The notes beneath the pieces are model-generated. The model was not told where the DNA came from. It saw only the letters and a list, made by a program, of their open reading frames with translations, and did not search any database. A DNA stretch of 64,000 nt from NCBI GenBank assembly GCA_026936335.1, contig JAPMXV010000018.1, positions 124,001 through 188,000 of the forward strand. Direction: 5' to 3'. Numbering within the stretch: the stretch's first letter is position 1; every line of letters begins with the position of its first letter. A program made the translations under genes and the position numbers. Of the stretch, positions 11,701-22,700 are shown piece by piece. The stretch is from Mantamonas sphyraenae (Eukaryota; CRuMs; Mantamonadidae).

Positions 11701-13808
11701 ACCTCCATCACGTCGTACATCAGCTCAAAGTGCACCAACACGTCATCGTCAGTCATGCACACTCGCGTGGCATCGTCCATGGCCTCCATGGGCCCCGAGG
11801 ACACGTGCACATGGCCGGCGTGAGGCAACGGCGCCAAGGATCTGCGACGCGACCCTTCGCCACGGATGGGACTGCTGCTCTCTGTATCCATGTTGTCGTT
11901 GAATGATGATGATGATGATGATGTCGACCTGTCTGCATCTGCCTCGTTGGTACCACCGCAGAGCAGCTGCGTCATCAGCTTCACAGATGCTTCTTGTAGG
12001 GGTTGCATCTCGTCAGCGTCGTCGGTGGCATTGAGTATGGTGCTGAGGGGATCGAGAATAAGCGCCTGTTTGCACCCGTCGATGACATAGGCGTGTTCGG
12101 ATTGGGAAAGCGTCTCGTGATGCACAATGGACATGGTGGAGCAGACGATGTGGGACCAGAGGTATGCGACCTGATCACGCACACCGACGTATGCAGAGCG
12201 AGAGAGAGGCACGCTGACAGCCTTGATGATGGATCGTGTGAGGTCAGAGACGAGCAGTTCGAGGATTGTGGTGCGTTTTGTTTGCACGTTGGCCTCGGGC
12301 GCAGCGATGTGACTGCTACTGCTACTGCTACTGCTGCTACTGCTGCTGCTGCTGCCAGTGGTTGTAGCACCGGCTTGTTGAAGTTCATCCATGTCTGCCA
12401 GACGCCGTCGGATGGACCAGTCGGCAAAGAAACGCCAGGACCGAAGGGCGGCAACAAAGACCTTGCGTTTGCTGGACGAGGAGCCCGGTGGGTTGAGCAT
12501 GACCTGCATGATGTTCTGGAACTCGGGGGTACGCTTGAGCACCAAGGCACCACTTCCCAGCATGGCAAATGCATAGCCGACAATGCTTGCCACAAGGGGC
12601 GAGTGTCGCTTGGTCAACGAACGGAGTCCTCGCATGAAGGAGCGCAGACCATCCGACACCGCCTCCTCACTCGTGTCCACTTGGCTCGTGTGTGGCATCT
12701 CTTCCACATCGTTATCCTGTGCATCGTGCAACCTGCGGTGGACAATGGCAAACAGGCGGTCTGCAAGCTGCGTGTCACGCGAGTACAACACTGGCAGTGG
12801 GCTCTGGTGGATGCGCACGTAACTGTCCAGCATCTGCATGAGCACATCCGAACCCGTTTTCACAGACGTTTCGTCGCTGCTGACCAGGTCGACGAAGCAC
12901 GGGGCGGCCCAAATTGGATACGTGACAAGCATGGCCCGTGGGAAGCGCTGCAGCAGGTGCTCAATGGCAGACCGCGACGTAAGGGTGACCATGGGCACAT
13001 TGGAGGTGAGGTACACGTGCGCAGACGCATTGGCCAATCGTTGCAGCAGCGTGGCGCTGAAGAAGCGTCGAGGCAGCACCGAAAGGGCAAAGTGGTTCCA
13101 TGCGTACATCTGCATCGAGTATGGCACAAGCTGGTCTTGCGAACCTTCGGCAATGGTCACCAGTCGGCCGTACAGGGTGTTGATGAAGGCGTCTGTGAGT
13201 GTGTGTGTGGTGGGGAGGCCACGGGTGTCAGCATGATCACTCACCTCGGGGCAAGAACAGTGCAGGGAATGACCACTGGGCTGTGGGTGCACACATGGGA
13301 AACACTCACCCGGGAGCACAGTCCAAATGCGCAGTTTGGGAACGCCGCACAGCACGTTGAACATGCGAATGGCCATGATGGCGAGGTCTTGTTCCTCAGA
13401 ACCTGGGCGCAGCTTCAGATCGTCGCCAAGCACACGCTCAATGGCGTCGCCACTCTTGCCAATCACGGCAGCCACCTGTGTGTCGTCTTCCAGAGTCAAA
13501 ATGGCCACTGCAAGTGCACTGGAGTCAAGGAAACAGCCGGGGGTGTGCCGAAACCGAGTTTTGGCGGGAACGGTGCCTGGGTTTGGCGCGAAAAAACGCA
13601 ACAGGGCCACACGTCAACGGTGGAGGATGCACAGGGATCAAACACGAGGGAAGGCATAGAAAGTGTGCGCATAAAGCACATGGACAAAAAGGATATGATC
13701 AAAGTAGAGTTCCTTGCGTGCCCGTGGGTCTGTGTTTTCGTCAAAAAGCTCGGCCAGCCGCCGAGTCACCTGCTCGGGCGTCATTGGATCGTGATCGTGG
13801 GTGTCCAT
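8715..13808 (-). CDS. RIF1: RIF1 homologue (telomere/replication-timing PP1 adaptor)
   Basis: Three exons: 13808-13646, 13576-13310 and 13195-8715. Phases match (1 and 1), giving about 1636 residues. The first 1000 residues are helical, HEAT-like, interrupted by poly-Ser and poly-Asp loops. The last 350 are disordered and basic, then a short C-terminal domain appears: RPHMNVRASTWTLLKAVGIH and TVGHLASKTRAELGSL, similar to the RIF1 C-terminal domain. Just before it lies GKKVHFDD, an RVxF-type motif (K-V-x-F) of the sort RIF1 uses to dock protein phosphatase 1. Known RIF1 recruits PP1 to oppose DDK at origins and acts in break repair. The last segment is a coiled coil. Assignment rests mainly on the C-terminal domain plus overall architecture. 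Confidence 0.75.
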
Positions 13809-13990
13809 GACCAATGTGAATGTGCGTGAGTTTGCGCGGGAGCGACACGGCGGGAACAAGTGGGGGAGGCAGTGGTGGTGTCTTCCAGCACGATCACAGT
13901 TGGTGCCGGTGTCGCCTGCCCACACAGAGGCATCATATTGATTGGGGTACTCACCGACGCAAACCGTCCAAATCGTTCACAAAGAACACC

Positions 13991-15559
13991 ATGGACACGA
14001 GCAAAGACGTGTCTGTTGAAGAGCAGGAGCTAGGGACGCATGTGCAGGATGACACGGTTGCAATCACACCGGAAACCAGCAGCAGCAGCCATGGTCCAAG
14101 CGCAAGCGGAGATGGACATGAGGACAGCAGCAGCAGTAGCGGCAGTGGAATCAGTGAAAGTGATGCCAATGGCAGCTCGGGCGGCAATGGCAGCGGTGAG
14201 GGAGGGAAGGGCAAGGCGGAAGGTGCAAAGTGCCCGTTTGGGTACGAGCAACGATCGAGCCTGCCTGAGTTTTCATGTATGGTGTGCCGCTCGCTCCTGT
14301 TTGACGCTGTACGTGTGCAGCCCTGCCAGCATGTGTTTTGCAAGACGTGTATTGCGCCAGCAACGATCTGCGTGGCGTGTGGACGAGACATTGACGGCGT
14401 CGAGACGGCCGAGGATGTGGACAAGCACGTCCATATGTACATCACAGTGCATGCACACAACCATCGCATCGATAGCGAGGGCCAGTTCAGTCAGGTGGAT
14501 GAGAGTGAGCGAACAAGCGAGGATTCAGGCAAGGTAGCCGGCTCCGAAGGCGGAAAGACGGGCAAGTGTCCTGTGGATCACACCAAACTGGCCGGATCTG
14601 CAAGTAACGCGCACGAAACACATGGGAAGGAAGGCAGTGATGTCGTGTCGGAGGCGATACACGCAGAACGGAGCAAGAAAAGGGCGTTGTTTTGTTTGCA
14701 GGTCGGGTTGCGCTCTCTGCGGGGTGGCAATGCAGACGCAGCAGAGGCACGTGCACAGATGGGCGAGGAAGTGGCCTGTGAGTTGGTGTCGGATGAAGAT
14801 GGGGAGGGAGAGGTGGACGAGGAGCTTGTGAGTACGGTGGCAAGTTTGCGTTCGCTGTTGGGCGACGTCTGGAGACGCAGAGGAGACAATGAGAAGGCAG
14901 AGAGGTGGTACAGGGATAGTGTCGCAATGTTGCAGAAGCACAGTGGGATGTCGACCACGCTGCAGGCAGACACGGCGGTGGGATTGGACAAGTTGGGCGA
15001 CCTTGCCTATGGGCAGGCTCATTTGGACGAGGCACACGCGTTGTACACAGAGGCATTGGAGGTACGACGTCAGTTGCATGCGGAGGGCAACCTTCAATGG
15101 CGAGCGTTGGCGATTTCCATGATCAAGTATGCGGACTGCTGTTTTGCACAGCCACGCGACATCCAGCAGGACACCACCACCACCACCACCAATGACCCGC
15201 ACCATGTGCAACACGGTGCCGTGTACCTCATCCACGCCCTGCGACTGGCAATGGAGGATCCGCTGGCGCAGCAATGGCAAGAGTTTGCCCAGGGTCACCT
15301 GCGTGGCCTGTTTGCCCTCGACGAAGGGGCAGAGGTGGGTTGGGTGGACAAAGAAGACGCACAACAGGGTGTGTGTGTCTATGGGGTGGTCTTTGACGTT
15401 CCGCAAGGCACAGAAAGGGTGAACGACGGCGCGGAAGACGAGGATTCCACTTCCCTGGACTATATCCTGGACAATGACGCGTTGCACACTGTCACAGAGG
15501 CATTGGTGGCATGTGTGTTGAAGGGATGGACCTTGCGCGGAGTCATGCACGCCAACTAG
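13991..15559 (+). CDS. RING-finger and TPR-repeat protein
   Basis: Intronless, about 522 residues. A Ser/Gly/Glu-rich N-terminal 80 residues leads to a C3HC4-like RING near residues 95-140 (CMVCRSLLFDAVRVQPCQHV, then FCKTCI and CVACGRDID). The second half has TPR-like helical hairpins, for example GDVWRRRGDNEKAERWYRDS and LGDLAYGQAHLDEAHALYTE. Such RING-TPR proteins are presumed E3 ubiquitin ligases, with TPRs for substrate or chaperone binding. I cannot name a precise orthologue. A short acidic C-terminal region follows the TPRs. It is divergent from RIF1 (182 bp). Its TAG stop is followed after 5 bp by the ATG of the next gene. Confidence 0.82.
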   Translation: MDTSKDVSVEEQELGTHVQDDTVAITPETSSSSHGPSASGDGHEDSSSSSGSGISESDANGSSGGNGSGEGGKGKAEGAKCPFGYEQRSSLPEFSCMVCRSLLFDAVRVQPCQHVFCKTCIAPATICVACGRDIDGVETAEDVDKHVHMYITVHAHNHRIDSEGQFSQVDESERTSEDSGKVAGSEGGKTGKCPVDHTKLAGSASNAHETHGKEGSDVVSEAIHAERSKKRALFCLQVGLRSLRGGNADAAEARAQMGEEVACELVSDEDGEGEVDEELVSTVASLRSLLGDVWRRRGDNEKAERWYRDSVAMLQKHSGMSTTLQADTAVGLDKLGDLAYGQAHLDEAHALYTEALEVRRQLHAEGNLQWRALAISMIKYADCCFAQPRDIQQDTTTTTTNDPHHVQHGAVYLIHALRLAMEDPLAQQWQEFAQGHLRGLFALDEGAEVGWVDKEDAQQGVCVYGVVFDVPQGTERVNDGAEDEDSTSLDYILDNDALHTVTEALVACVLKGWTLRGVMHAN

Positions 15560-15564
15560 CAGCC

Positions 15565-16341
15565 ATGGGAAACTCGTCGTCGCTCCCGGAAGGCCGCACA
15601 ATGTCGGAAACGCCGACGAATGAAGAGATTGCCAACGCTGTAGCTGCATATGCCAAAGAGAGTGGCCGGGACGTGCGTGTGTTGGAGGAAAGCGACGTGG
15701 ACGCGGTTGCGGATCTGTTCCTGGCCGCGTTTCACGACAACGGCCTCTTTCGTTGGGTTTCGCACGGTCGCCAAGGCGTCGACTGCGGCAAGTCGTTGGA
15801 CGAGGAGGGTTATCAAGCATTGACACGATTCATGCTGAAGTGGAGTGCCTGGACAGGATTTCTGGGCGGTGTGGTGCTCGGGGTGTTTGACGACGATGGC
15901 ACACTTCAGGGAGCAGCGTCGGTGATGAAACCCGGCAAGGATCCGGGAAGTAAGCTGTTGAACACGCGCGTGGTGATGAAGATGAAATCAGCGCCACCTG
16001 GAGCTGAGGATGAGGTGATGGAACGTTTGGACGCCACAGAACAGCTCATCGACCTGCATCACGCCACCATGGCCGATTCCCTGCATTGGTACTTGTACAC
16101 CCTTGCAGTGGCACCCGAAGCACATGGGAAGGGCTTTGGCAGTGTGCTGCTGGACACGCTGGGGCACTTGCAACAGGCCAACGGCCTTCCACTGTATCTG
16201 GAGACCGGGTCCGACAAGAACGTGGCCATCTACACGCACAAAGGCTTTGAAGTGGTGGGCGACGTGCGTGTGGTCAATGCGAACAATCGCATGGACTACC
16301 ATCCCAATGCGAGGCTGATGGTGCGTGAGTGCCCCGAATGA
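15565..16341 (+). CDS. GNAT-family N-acetyltransferase, probably N-myristoylated
   Basis: About 258 residues. The GNAT fold is indicated by the acetyl-CoA motif A region LYTLAVAPEAHGKGFGSVLL (the Q/RxxGxG/A equivalent is HGKGFG), preceded by a variable N-terminal substrate domain and followed by the motif B strand LETGSDKNVAIYTHKGFEVV. The start MGNSSS is a textbook N-myristoylation signal, so the enzyme may sit on membranes; Met at residue 13 would remove it. Substrate is unknown; it most resembles the broad small-molecule/antibiotic-type GNATs found in bacteria and fungi. The start codon has a good context (ccATGG) and lies 5 bp after the previous gene's stop. Confidence 0.82.
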   Translation: MGNSSSLPEGRTMSETPTNEEIANAVAAYAKESGRDVRVLEESDVDAVADLFLAAFHDNGLFRWVSHGRQGVDCGKSLDEEGYQALTRFMLKWSAWTGFLGGVVLGVFDDDGTLQGAASVMKPGKDPGSKLLNTRVVMKMKSAPPGAEDEVMERLDATEQLIDLHHATMADSLHWYLYTLAVAPEAHGKGFGSVLLDTLGHLQQANGLPLYLETGSDKNVAIYTHKGFEVVGDVRVVNANNRMDYHPNARLMVRECPE

Positions 16342-16425
16342 ACCAATCCAAAGCGTCCATCTGTTCCTCGCACACTCTCGTTTCACACCTGCATACCACC
16401 CACTACCACGGTTGGCACAGTCAAG

Positions 16426-18358
16426 ATGTCGGCAGAGCAGTTTGTGACGATGCTGGGGGAGATGCAGTACCCAAAGCGTCTTGAGCCGCAGTCGCTGGAA
16501 TGGCTGTTTGAATCGACGCAGGACGAAGGCGTGCGTTCATTCCTGGCATTTCTGTGCCACAGCCTGTCGGAGCGAAACTATGTGGACGCACAGGAGCTGC
16601 AGGCGTACGAGACACTCGTCGCCCAAGGGCGCGTCCTACAGGGGAACGATTTGCAGCAGGCGTTGCAAAAGATGAGCGGGGCAACGCAGCAGAGGGAGCC
16701 AGTGAGCATGATTCAGTACGTGGGCGCTGCGTGGTCGCGTGCACGTGTCAGGATTCGCAGGCAGATTTCGAGCAAAGGAAATTGGCGCGCTTTCGCTCAC
16801 ACCGCCGTCCGTTGGCCATACACACATCCACAGAAAGCAGAACGCGGCGTTGGAGGCGCGTGTGAAGCTGATGAAGCGACGAAAGGCCATGTTGGAGCGG
16901 CAGAAGCGTAATCTGACAAAGCAGCGTGCCTTGTTGCAGCAACGAGACCAGCAACTGGCCAACACGGTGTTGCCCGAGGTGCAGCAGACATGCCGCGAGA
17001 CATATGAGGAGTTCAGTGCAGATGGAAACAACGAAAGCAAGCAGGTGTTGAACGAGATGAAGCAGAGTGGCGAGCGTGTGGAGCAGTGGCTGGGCTTGGC
17101 GGTGGGCGCCAGCGAGAGCAGTCAGGACCGCGTGGGACGTGCCTACTGGATGTACAGACAGAACCTGTTTGACTGGCTCAAGTGCGAACAGGAGTACAGC
17201 ACGACGCTGGACGAGCTGGTGCACAAGCAGTTTGTGGAGTCTCGCTCAGAACTGCACTCGGCAGCCGCGCAACACAGCGCTCGCGCGTCGTGGCTGCTCA
17301 TCACAGGCGAATCGCAAGACATCCATGCACAACACAGCAAAGAGTTTCGCAGGTTGCAGGACAGCTATCCGACCTCGTACAGGCGCATGATTGAGGCGGA
17401 GCTTGCGTTGGAACGCATCAGCAGACTGACCGAGGTGGTGGAGCAGGAGGCGCAGAAACGCGAGGAACAAGCGGCACAGAGAGGCGGAGCAGGTGCGAAA
17501 AAGGCAGATGCGGCAGTGTTGCGGCAACGATGGGAGTTTAAGCAGAGGGAACTGGCCAATGTGAAGCAGCGTGTGCAGGACACTCTGCGACGCATGCAGC
17601 CCATTCTGGAGGAATTGGCAGAGTTGCAGGGGATGCCCGTGCTGATGGGTGACTACCAGCTCAAGCTGGCGCGGCAGCAGTACCAATCGTCGAAGCAGCA
17701 GATGGTGCTGAGCCACCTGGAACGCCAGGCGGCTCGGCAGCGTGTGCTGGTGGCATACATGCAGCAGGAAACGGGACGTTTGCGCACGTTGCATCAGCTA
17801 CTGGTGGGCATGACCCGAGAGCTGCAACGCCAGACAGCAAGCAAACAATTGCGCACGAGCACGCTGCAGTACATGAGCACGTGCACAGTGGAACGGCCGG
17901 TGGTGCAGCCAACAGACTCTGACTATGGCTACTTTGCTGCCCTGCACGGCATCCTCAATGCACAAGTGGATGCCCCTGTGGCTGGGGCAGCTGCTGTGGC
18001 TGGATACCTCAGCGTGCAGATGCTCCGGGAGCTTCTGGCAGCACGCCTGGAGCAGGAGCAAGCACGCAGAAAGTCGGCCACACGCAGACAGCAACGTGCA
18101 CTTCAGCTGCTGGACGTGCGTCGTACAAATCTCCAAGCTGTTCACGCATGCCTCTTTGCCGACTCAGCCACGTCGCGGCCGCAGCTCACTCCGCCGCAGC
18201 TCGTGCGTCTGCAGCGTGACTTTGAACAGCAACTGGCCGTGTTTAACAAGAAGATGGACACGCTGTTGCGTGAGCGTTCGCACAACCTCGACCGTATGCC
18301 CAGCAAAAAGGTGCGCTACACCTTTGTCGATTTTTTCAAACATTTCCAGCCCCAATGA
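16426..18358 (+). CDS. HAUS3: Augmin complex subunit HAUS3
   Basis: Exon 1 is 16426-16715 and exon 2 is 16834-18358. The 118-nt intron has donor GTACGT and acceptor CCACAG and joins in frame, giving about 604 residues, essentially the length of human HAUS3 (603). The N terminus matches HAUS3: LGEMQYPKRLEPQSLEWLFE, FLAFLCHSLSERN, and LVAQGRVLQGNDLQQAL. The remainder is long coiled coil, ending KVRYTFVDFFKHFQPQ. HAUS3 pairs with HAUS5 in the augmin T-III part and helps nucleate branched spindle microtubules by recruiting gamma-tubulin. It is convergent with CENP-K, another mitotic gene, with 20 bp between stops. Confidence 0.85.
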
Positions 18359-18378
18359 ACTCTCTCTCTCTCTCTCAT

Positions 18379-19606
18379 TCAATCCAACATGGTGGCATAC
18401 AACCGGTTGCCCTCACGGCGCACCACATTCGCACGGATCATCAGCTCCACATACGGCGGCCACACGCTCTCGTCCAACTCCACCCACGGCTTCTCCGGGG
18501 TGACCTTGAGCACGTCGGTGAGGAGCTGTTTGAGGGGCGCAAGCTCTGTGGCGTCTGTGCTGCTGCTGCTCATCATCTCTACTCCATCGGCAGCCTGCAA
18601 CGCGCTCTGTACGTCGGCGTCGCTCACGTACCGGAAGTGTTTGTCCAAAAACGCCGTAAACAGGGTTTGAGTTTCCTGCAATCTGTCCAGTGCATCCATC
18701 ACCTTGCCTTCCATCAGCATGAGACGTGCCTCTGCGTCCCGCTCGTCTGTCTGCTGCATCTGCACCTGTCGCTGCAGCTGCAGTTCCATCTCCGCGTGCT
18801 GTGCCCCCACACGCTGTTCATACTCCAGCTGCTTCTCAGCTTCGCGTATTTGTGTGCGCACAAACACGCTGGTGTGGTCCAACTCCCCAATCTGTTCTCG
18901 TGTTTCGCTCTGAAGCTCTGCACGCGTCGACGCCGTTTGTGCGCTGGTGCTCAGCTGCTGGTTGATCCCCACCTTGCCCACGTCGGCATCCCCGTCACGT
19001 GCCTCTTCCAATCGGGTCACTTCTGCCTTCAACGCCCGTTTCTTTGCTTGCAACGCCCTCAGCACCTGCGTGCGTGTGTGTGAGCGAGTGTGAGCGTGTG
19101 TGTGGGTCAGTGGAGCTCCTCGCTTCCCCGCCCTGTCTCCACTCTCCACCTACCGCTTGCTGCCTGTCCAATCGTTGCTTCTCCTGCGTCTTTTCTTTGT
19201 GCACTTCCTTCACCTTGCTTTGCAGCTGTGTCCATGGTGTGCGGTGTGGTGTATGTGCGCTCACATGTCAGCGTTTCGATTTGGCGCCAAAACTCCTTTC
19301 GGCAATCACACCACGCACCTCCTGCAGCTGAGTCCACCGCTGTTGACACAATTCCTGCAATTCCTGGATGGCTTGTTGGTATCCTGCCTCTTCGTCAGCA
19401 CTGGGTTTCAGCACGTTGGCCAAGGCCGAGGATGAGCGCGAAGGCGCTGATTGCACGTGTGCCACCGCACGCAGACGATGCATGCCACTCAGCAACTTTG
19501 CATTCCGCTGTACCATCCCAGACACACTTGCCAGCCGTTTCGACCGTTTCAGATTCTGCAACGACTCTTTGCGGCTCATGGTGACCTTGCGGGAGGATTC
19601 CACCAC
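18379..19606 (-). CDS. CENPK: Kinetochore CCAN subunit CENP-K
   Basis: Three exons, 19606-19319, 19225-19154 and 19065-18379, all joined in phase 0, give up to 348 residues (Met at 19579 is an alternative start). The protein is mostly coiled coil with a hydrophobic TLFTAFLDKHFRYVSD segment and the diagnostic C-terminal block ESVWPPYVELMIRANVVRRE, matching the CENP-K motif around WPPYIELLLR. CENP-K is part of the CENP-H/I/K/M group of the constitutive centromere network that links centromeric chromatin to the outer kinetochore. Introns have CA-repeat-rich acceptors. The upstream same-strand gene ends 178 bp away. Confidence 0.8.
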
Positions 19607-19784
19607 GATCAGTTGGTTGCAATTGAGCGTGAACGTGGACTGCGCGCGATTGATCCCAGCTCAAGGCGAGCTCATTGTGGACTTCAAGCTCGGAACCCAC
19701 AGATGTCGAGCTGCAGGATCTTCATCAACAACAGTCCGAAGTAAAGTAGACGAGAATCTGTGCCTTGTCACTCTTTCATGCCCG

Positions 19785-22700
19785 TCATACCCTCCCACCC
19801 CTGCTGCTCGTCTTGTTTGTACCTCTGGTTTCCTCCTCGCGTCCCAGCCGGTCCAATTCCAGTTGTTCCTTGCTGTTGCGCGTCTTGGACGCAGCACGCG
19901 CGGCCAGGAAGCGCTGTGCAAACAGGATGACCATCAAGACTGTGCCAAACAGATTCAGCACCATCATGATGACAGACACAACCTCACTGGTGTCACTTCC
20001 CTCAGGTGGTCCACCAAGAAACGCCAGCGTCATCGACAGCGTCATGAGGTTGATCACCGCGATGGCCACCGACATCCACGTGAGCGGCACGTGTTTGAAA
20101 GGGCGCCGCACAGCCAATAGTACAGCAAATGAGGCTTGCAGACACAGAAGCGTCAGCACTTGGCCGAGCGGAGCCGTGCTCAACAGGTTCACCACAAAGG
20201 CGGTGATCAGACTCTTGGCCAGCAGCACCGTGCGGAAGTGCCTGTCCTTCTCCTGGTATTCGGCATACATGGGCCCGTACAAATCGAGCATCTCGTTGCG
20301 CAGCAGCTGAACGTACTCGCGCCGGTACACAAATTGGTAGACAAATGCGGGTAGGCCGAAGCAGTACAGCAGCAACACGACGATGGCCAGTACGTACACA
20401 AACGCACTGAAACCCTCACCCTTTTGCAGCTCTTCAACAAGCGTGATGTGGAGCGTGGTGGACAAGCACAGACCCAGGTGCGCCATGATCAGCACACGGA
20501 GCATGGAGGTGCTCACCATGGCCTTGAGGCGAGCTCGCCGTTCTTCCAACGACACAAGCCAGCGTGGTAACAGCAGCAGCAGCGCACCTCCCAGTGCAAG
20601 GATTACCAGGCAGATCACACTCACAAGGAACAGATTGCCTGGAAAGTACTTGTTCTGCGGCAAACCCATGGCCCGCACAAACTGCGAGGTGCTCAGCAGT
20701 CGCCTCGACGACAATGATGCCGCCTGCAAGGTTTCACTCTGCGATAGCACATCCTGTGCATCCACCATCCACGGATACCCAAACTGCAGGTTGGCAAATG
20801 AAAAGAACGATGCAAATTCCAGATAGGAGGCAGGGAAGTCTACCGCCACCTGCGCCGTCACTGTGATGAACTGCACGTGCTCGATCATGGCCCACACGAC
20901 GGCATGGATGTCAAGCTTTTCCTCGCTGCTCAGAGATGATGAAGGGTTGAGGCTTGCAAAGGCTGCAACACACGCAGCCCCAATCGTTGCCACAGTTACA
21001 ACACTGCCCATGGTTGTCGGAGCAGCTGTGCGGCACCTCTCAAACGCATAGTCGGCACACTGACCTAGCTTGGGCCCTGTGGCGTCGCCGCGTGTGCATT
21101 TTCCTCCGTTTCCATCATAGCACCAGCCACATGCCAGATCCGCCAGGCAGGTCCCGCACGTCGAGTATTGACACAGAGACGGCGCTGCAGTCGATCTGCA
21201 TCCCGTTTGGTTCACAGACTTGCCTCCACAAACACCACACGCATCATAAACCACCCCACTGTTTGCCACCCCATCACATCCAGCACACGTCGAGTTTGTA
21301 CCTCCACAAACACCACACGCATCATAAACCACCCCACTGTTTGCCACCCCATCACATCCAGCACACGTCGAGTTTGTACCTCCACAAACACCACACGCAT
21401 CATAAACCACCCCACTGTTTGCCACCCCATCACATCCAGCACACGTCGAGTTTGTGCCTCCACAAACACCACACGCATCATAAACCACCCCACTGTTTGC
21501 CACCCCATCACATCCAGCACACGTCGAGTTTGTGCCTCCACAAACACCACACGCATCATAAACCACCCCACTGTTTGCCACCCCATCACATCCAGCACAC
21601 GTCGAGTTTGTACCTCCACAAACACCACACGCATCATAAACCACCCCACTGTTTGCCACCCCATCACATCCAGCACACGTCGAGTTTGTACCTCCACAAA
21701 CACCACACGCATCATAAACCACCCCACTGTTTGCCACCCCATCACATCCAGCACACGTCGAGTTTGTACCTCCACAAACACCACACGCATCATAAACCAC
21801 CCCACTGTTTGCCACCCCATCACATCCAGCACACGTCGAGTTTGTGCCTCCACAAACACCACACGCATCATAAACCACCCCACTGTTTGCCACCCCATCA
21901 CATCCAGCACACGTCGAGTTTGTACCTCCACAAACACCACACGCATCATAAACCACCCCACTGTTTGCCACCCCATCACATCCAGCACACGTCGAGTTTG
22001 TGCCTCCACAAACACCACACGCATCATAAACCACCCCACTGTTTGCCACCCCATCACATCCAGCACACGTCGAGTTTGTGCCTCCACAAACACCACACGC
22101 ATCATAAACCACCCCACTGTTTGCCACCCCATCACATCCAGCACACGTCGAGTTTGTGCCTCCACAAACACCACACAAGTCCAGTTGTGCTGTTCCATTG
22201 ACGGTGTTGTTGCAATCCAGTTGCAAGCACGAGCTGTCCGGCAGCGAAAACAACACAGCTCCGCTCGCGTTAACGCTCACCTTTACGCTCCCGTCGGCAT
22301 AGACCAAAGACGTGTATGCACCATCCACACAATTCAGGCGAGATCCCACGGCGTCGAACAACGCATTCGGCTCTGGACACCCGGTCACACCCGCTACTTC
22401 CAGCACTCCGCCGAGGGACACACACTCTCCGTTCACCACCTGCCCTTGTCCAGCCACGGCACCCACCATTGTGCGACCTGTGCTTCCTTGCGTAAAGTTC
22501 TTGCTCACTGTAAGTGCTGGTCCCTTCACAGTGCCCAGGTTCGTCAGACTGATGTTCTGCAGCGTGCCCACTCCTTCCAAGGTCGACCCAACAGGATTGG
22601 TAAAAGCGGTTACACTTTGCCCTTGCAGCTTTGCGCCATGTGCAAGCTCAATGACACTCCCGTTGTAGCCGTTGTACGCCGTTAACCTGAGCGTGAGCTC

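Noticed and set aside
13196..13310. In-frame sequence between RIF1 exons 2 and 3 read as coding
   Set aside because: It has a strong donor (GTGAGTG) and a CA-rich acceptor, and its translation (Cys/His/Pro-rich) is unlike the flanking helices.
16702..16833. Apparent frameshift in HAUS3, with micro-intron alternatives of 23 and 50 nt
   Set aside because: A single 118-nt intron with a good donor and acceptor (16716-16833) restores frame and gives a protein almost exactly the length of human HAUS3.
21227..22162. Possible CRISPR-like direct repeats
   Set aside because: Units are contiguous with no spacers, in a eukaryotic coding exon, and encode Cys-rich protein repeats.
21168..22685. Long open frames across the 78-bp repeat array in other frames, for example Cys/His/Thr-rich 505 codons
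   Set aside because: They are a consequence of a repeat length divisible by 3 with no stop in the unit; outside the array they have no coding character.
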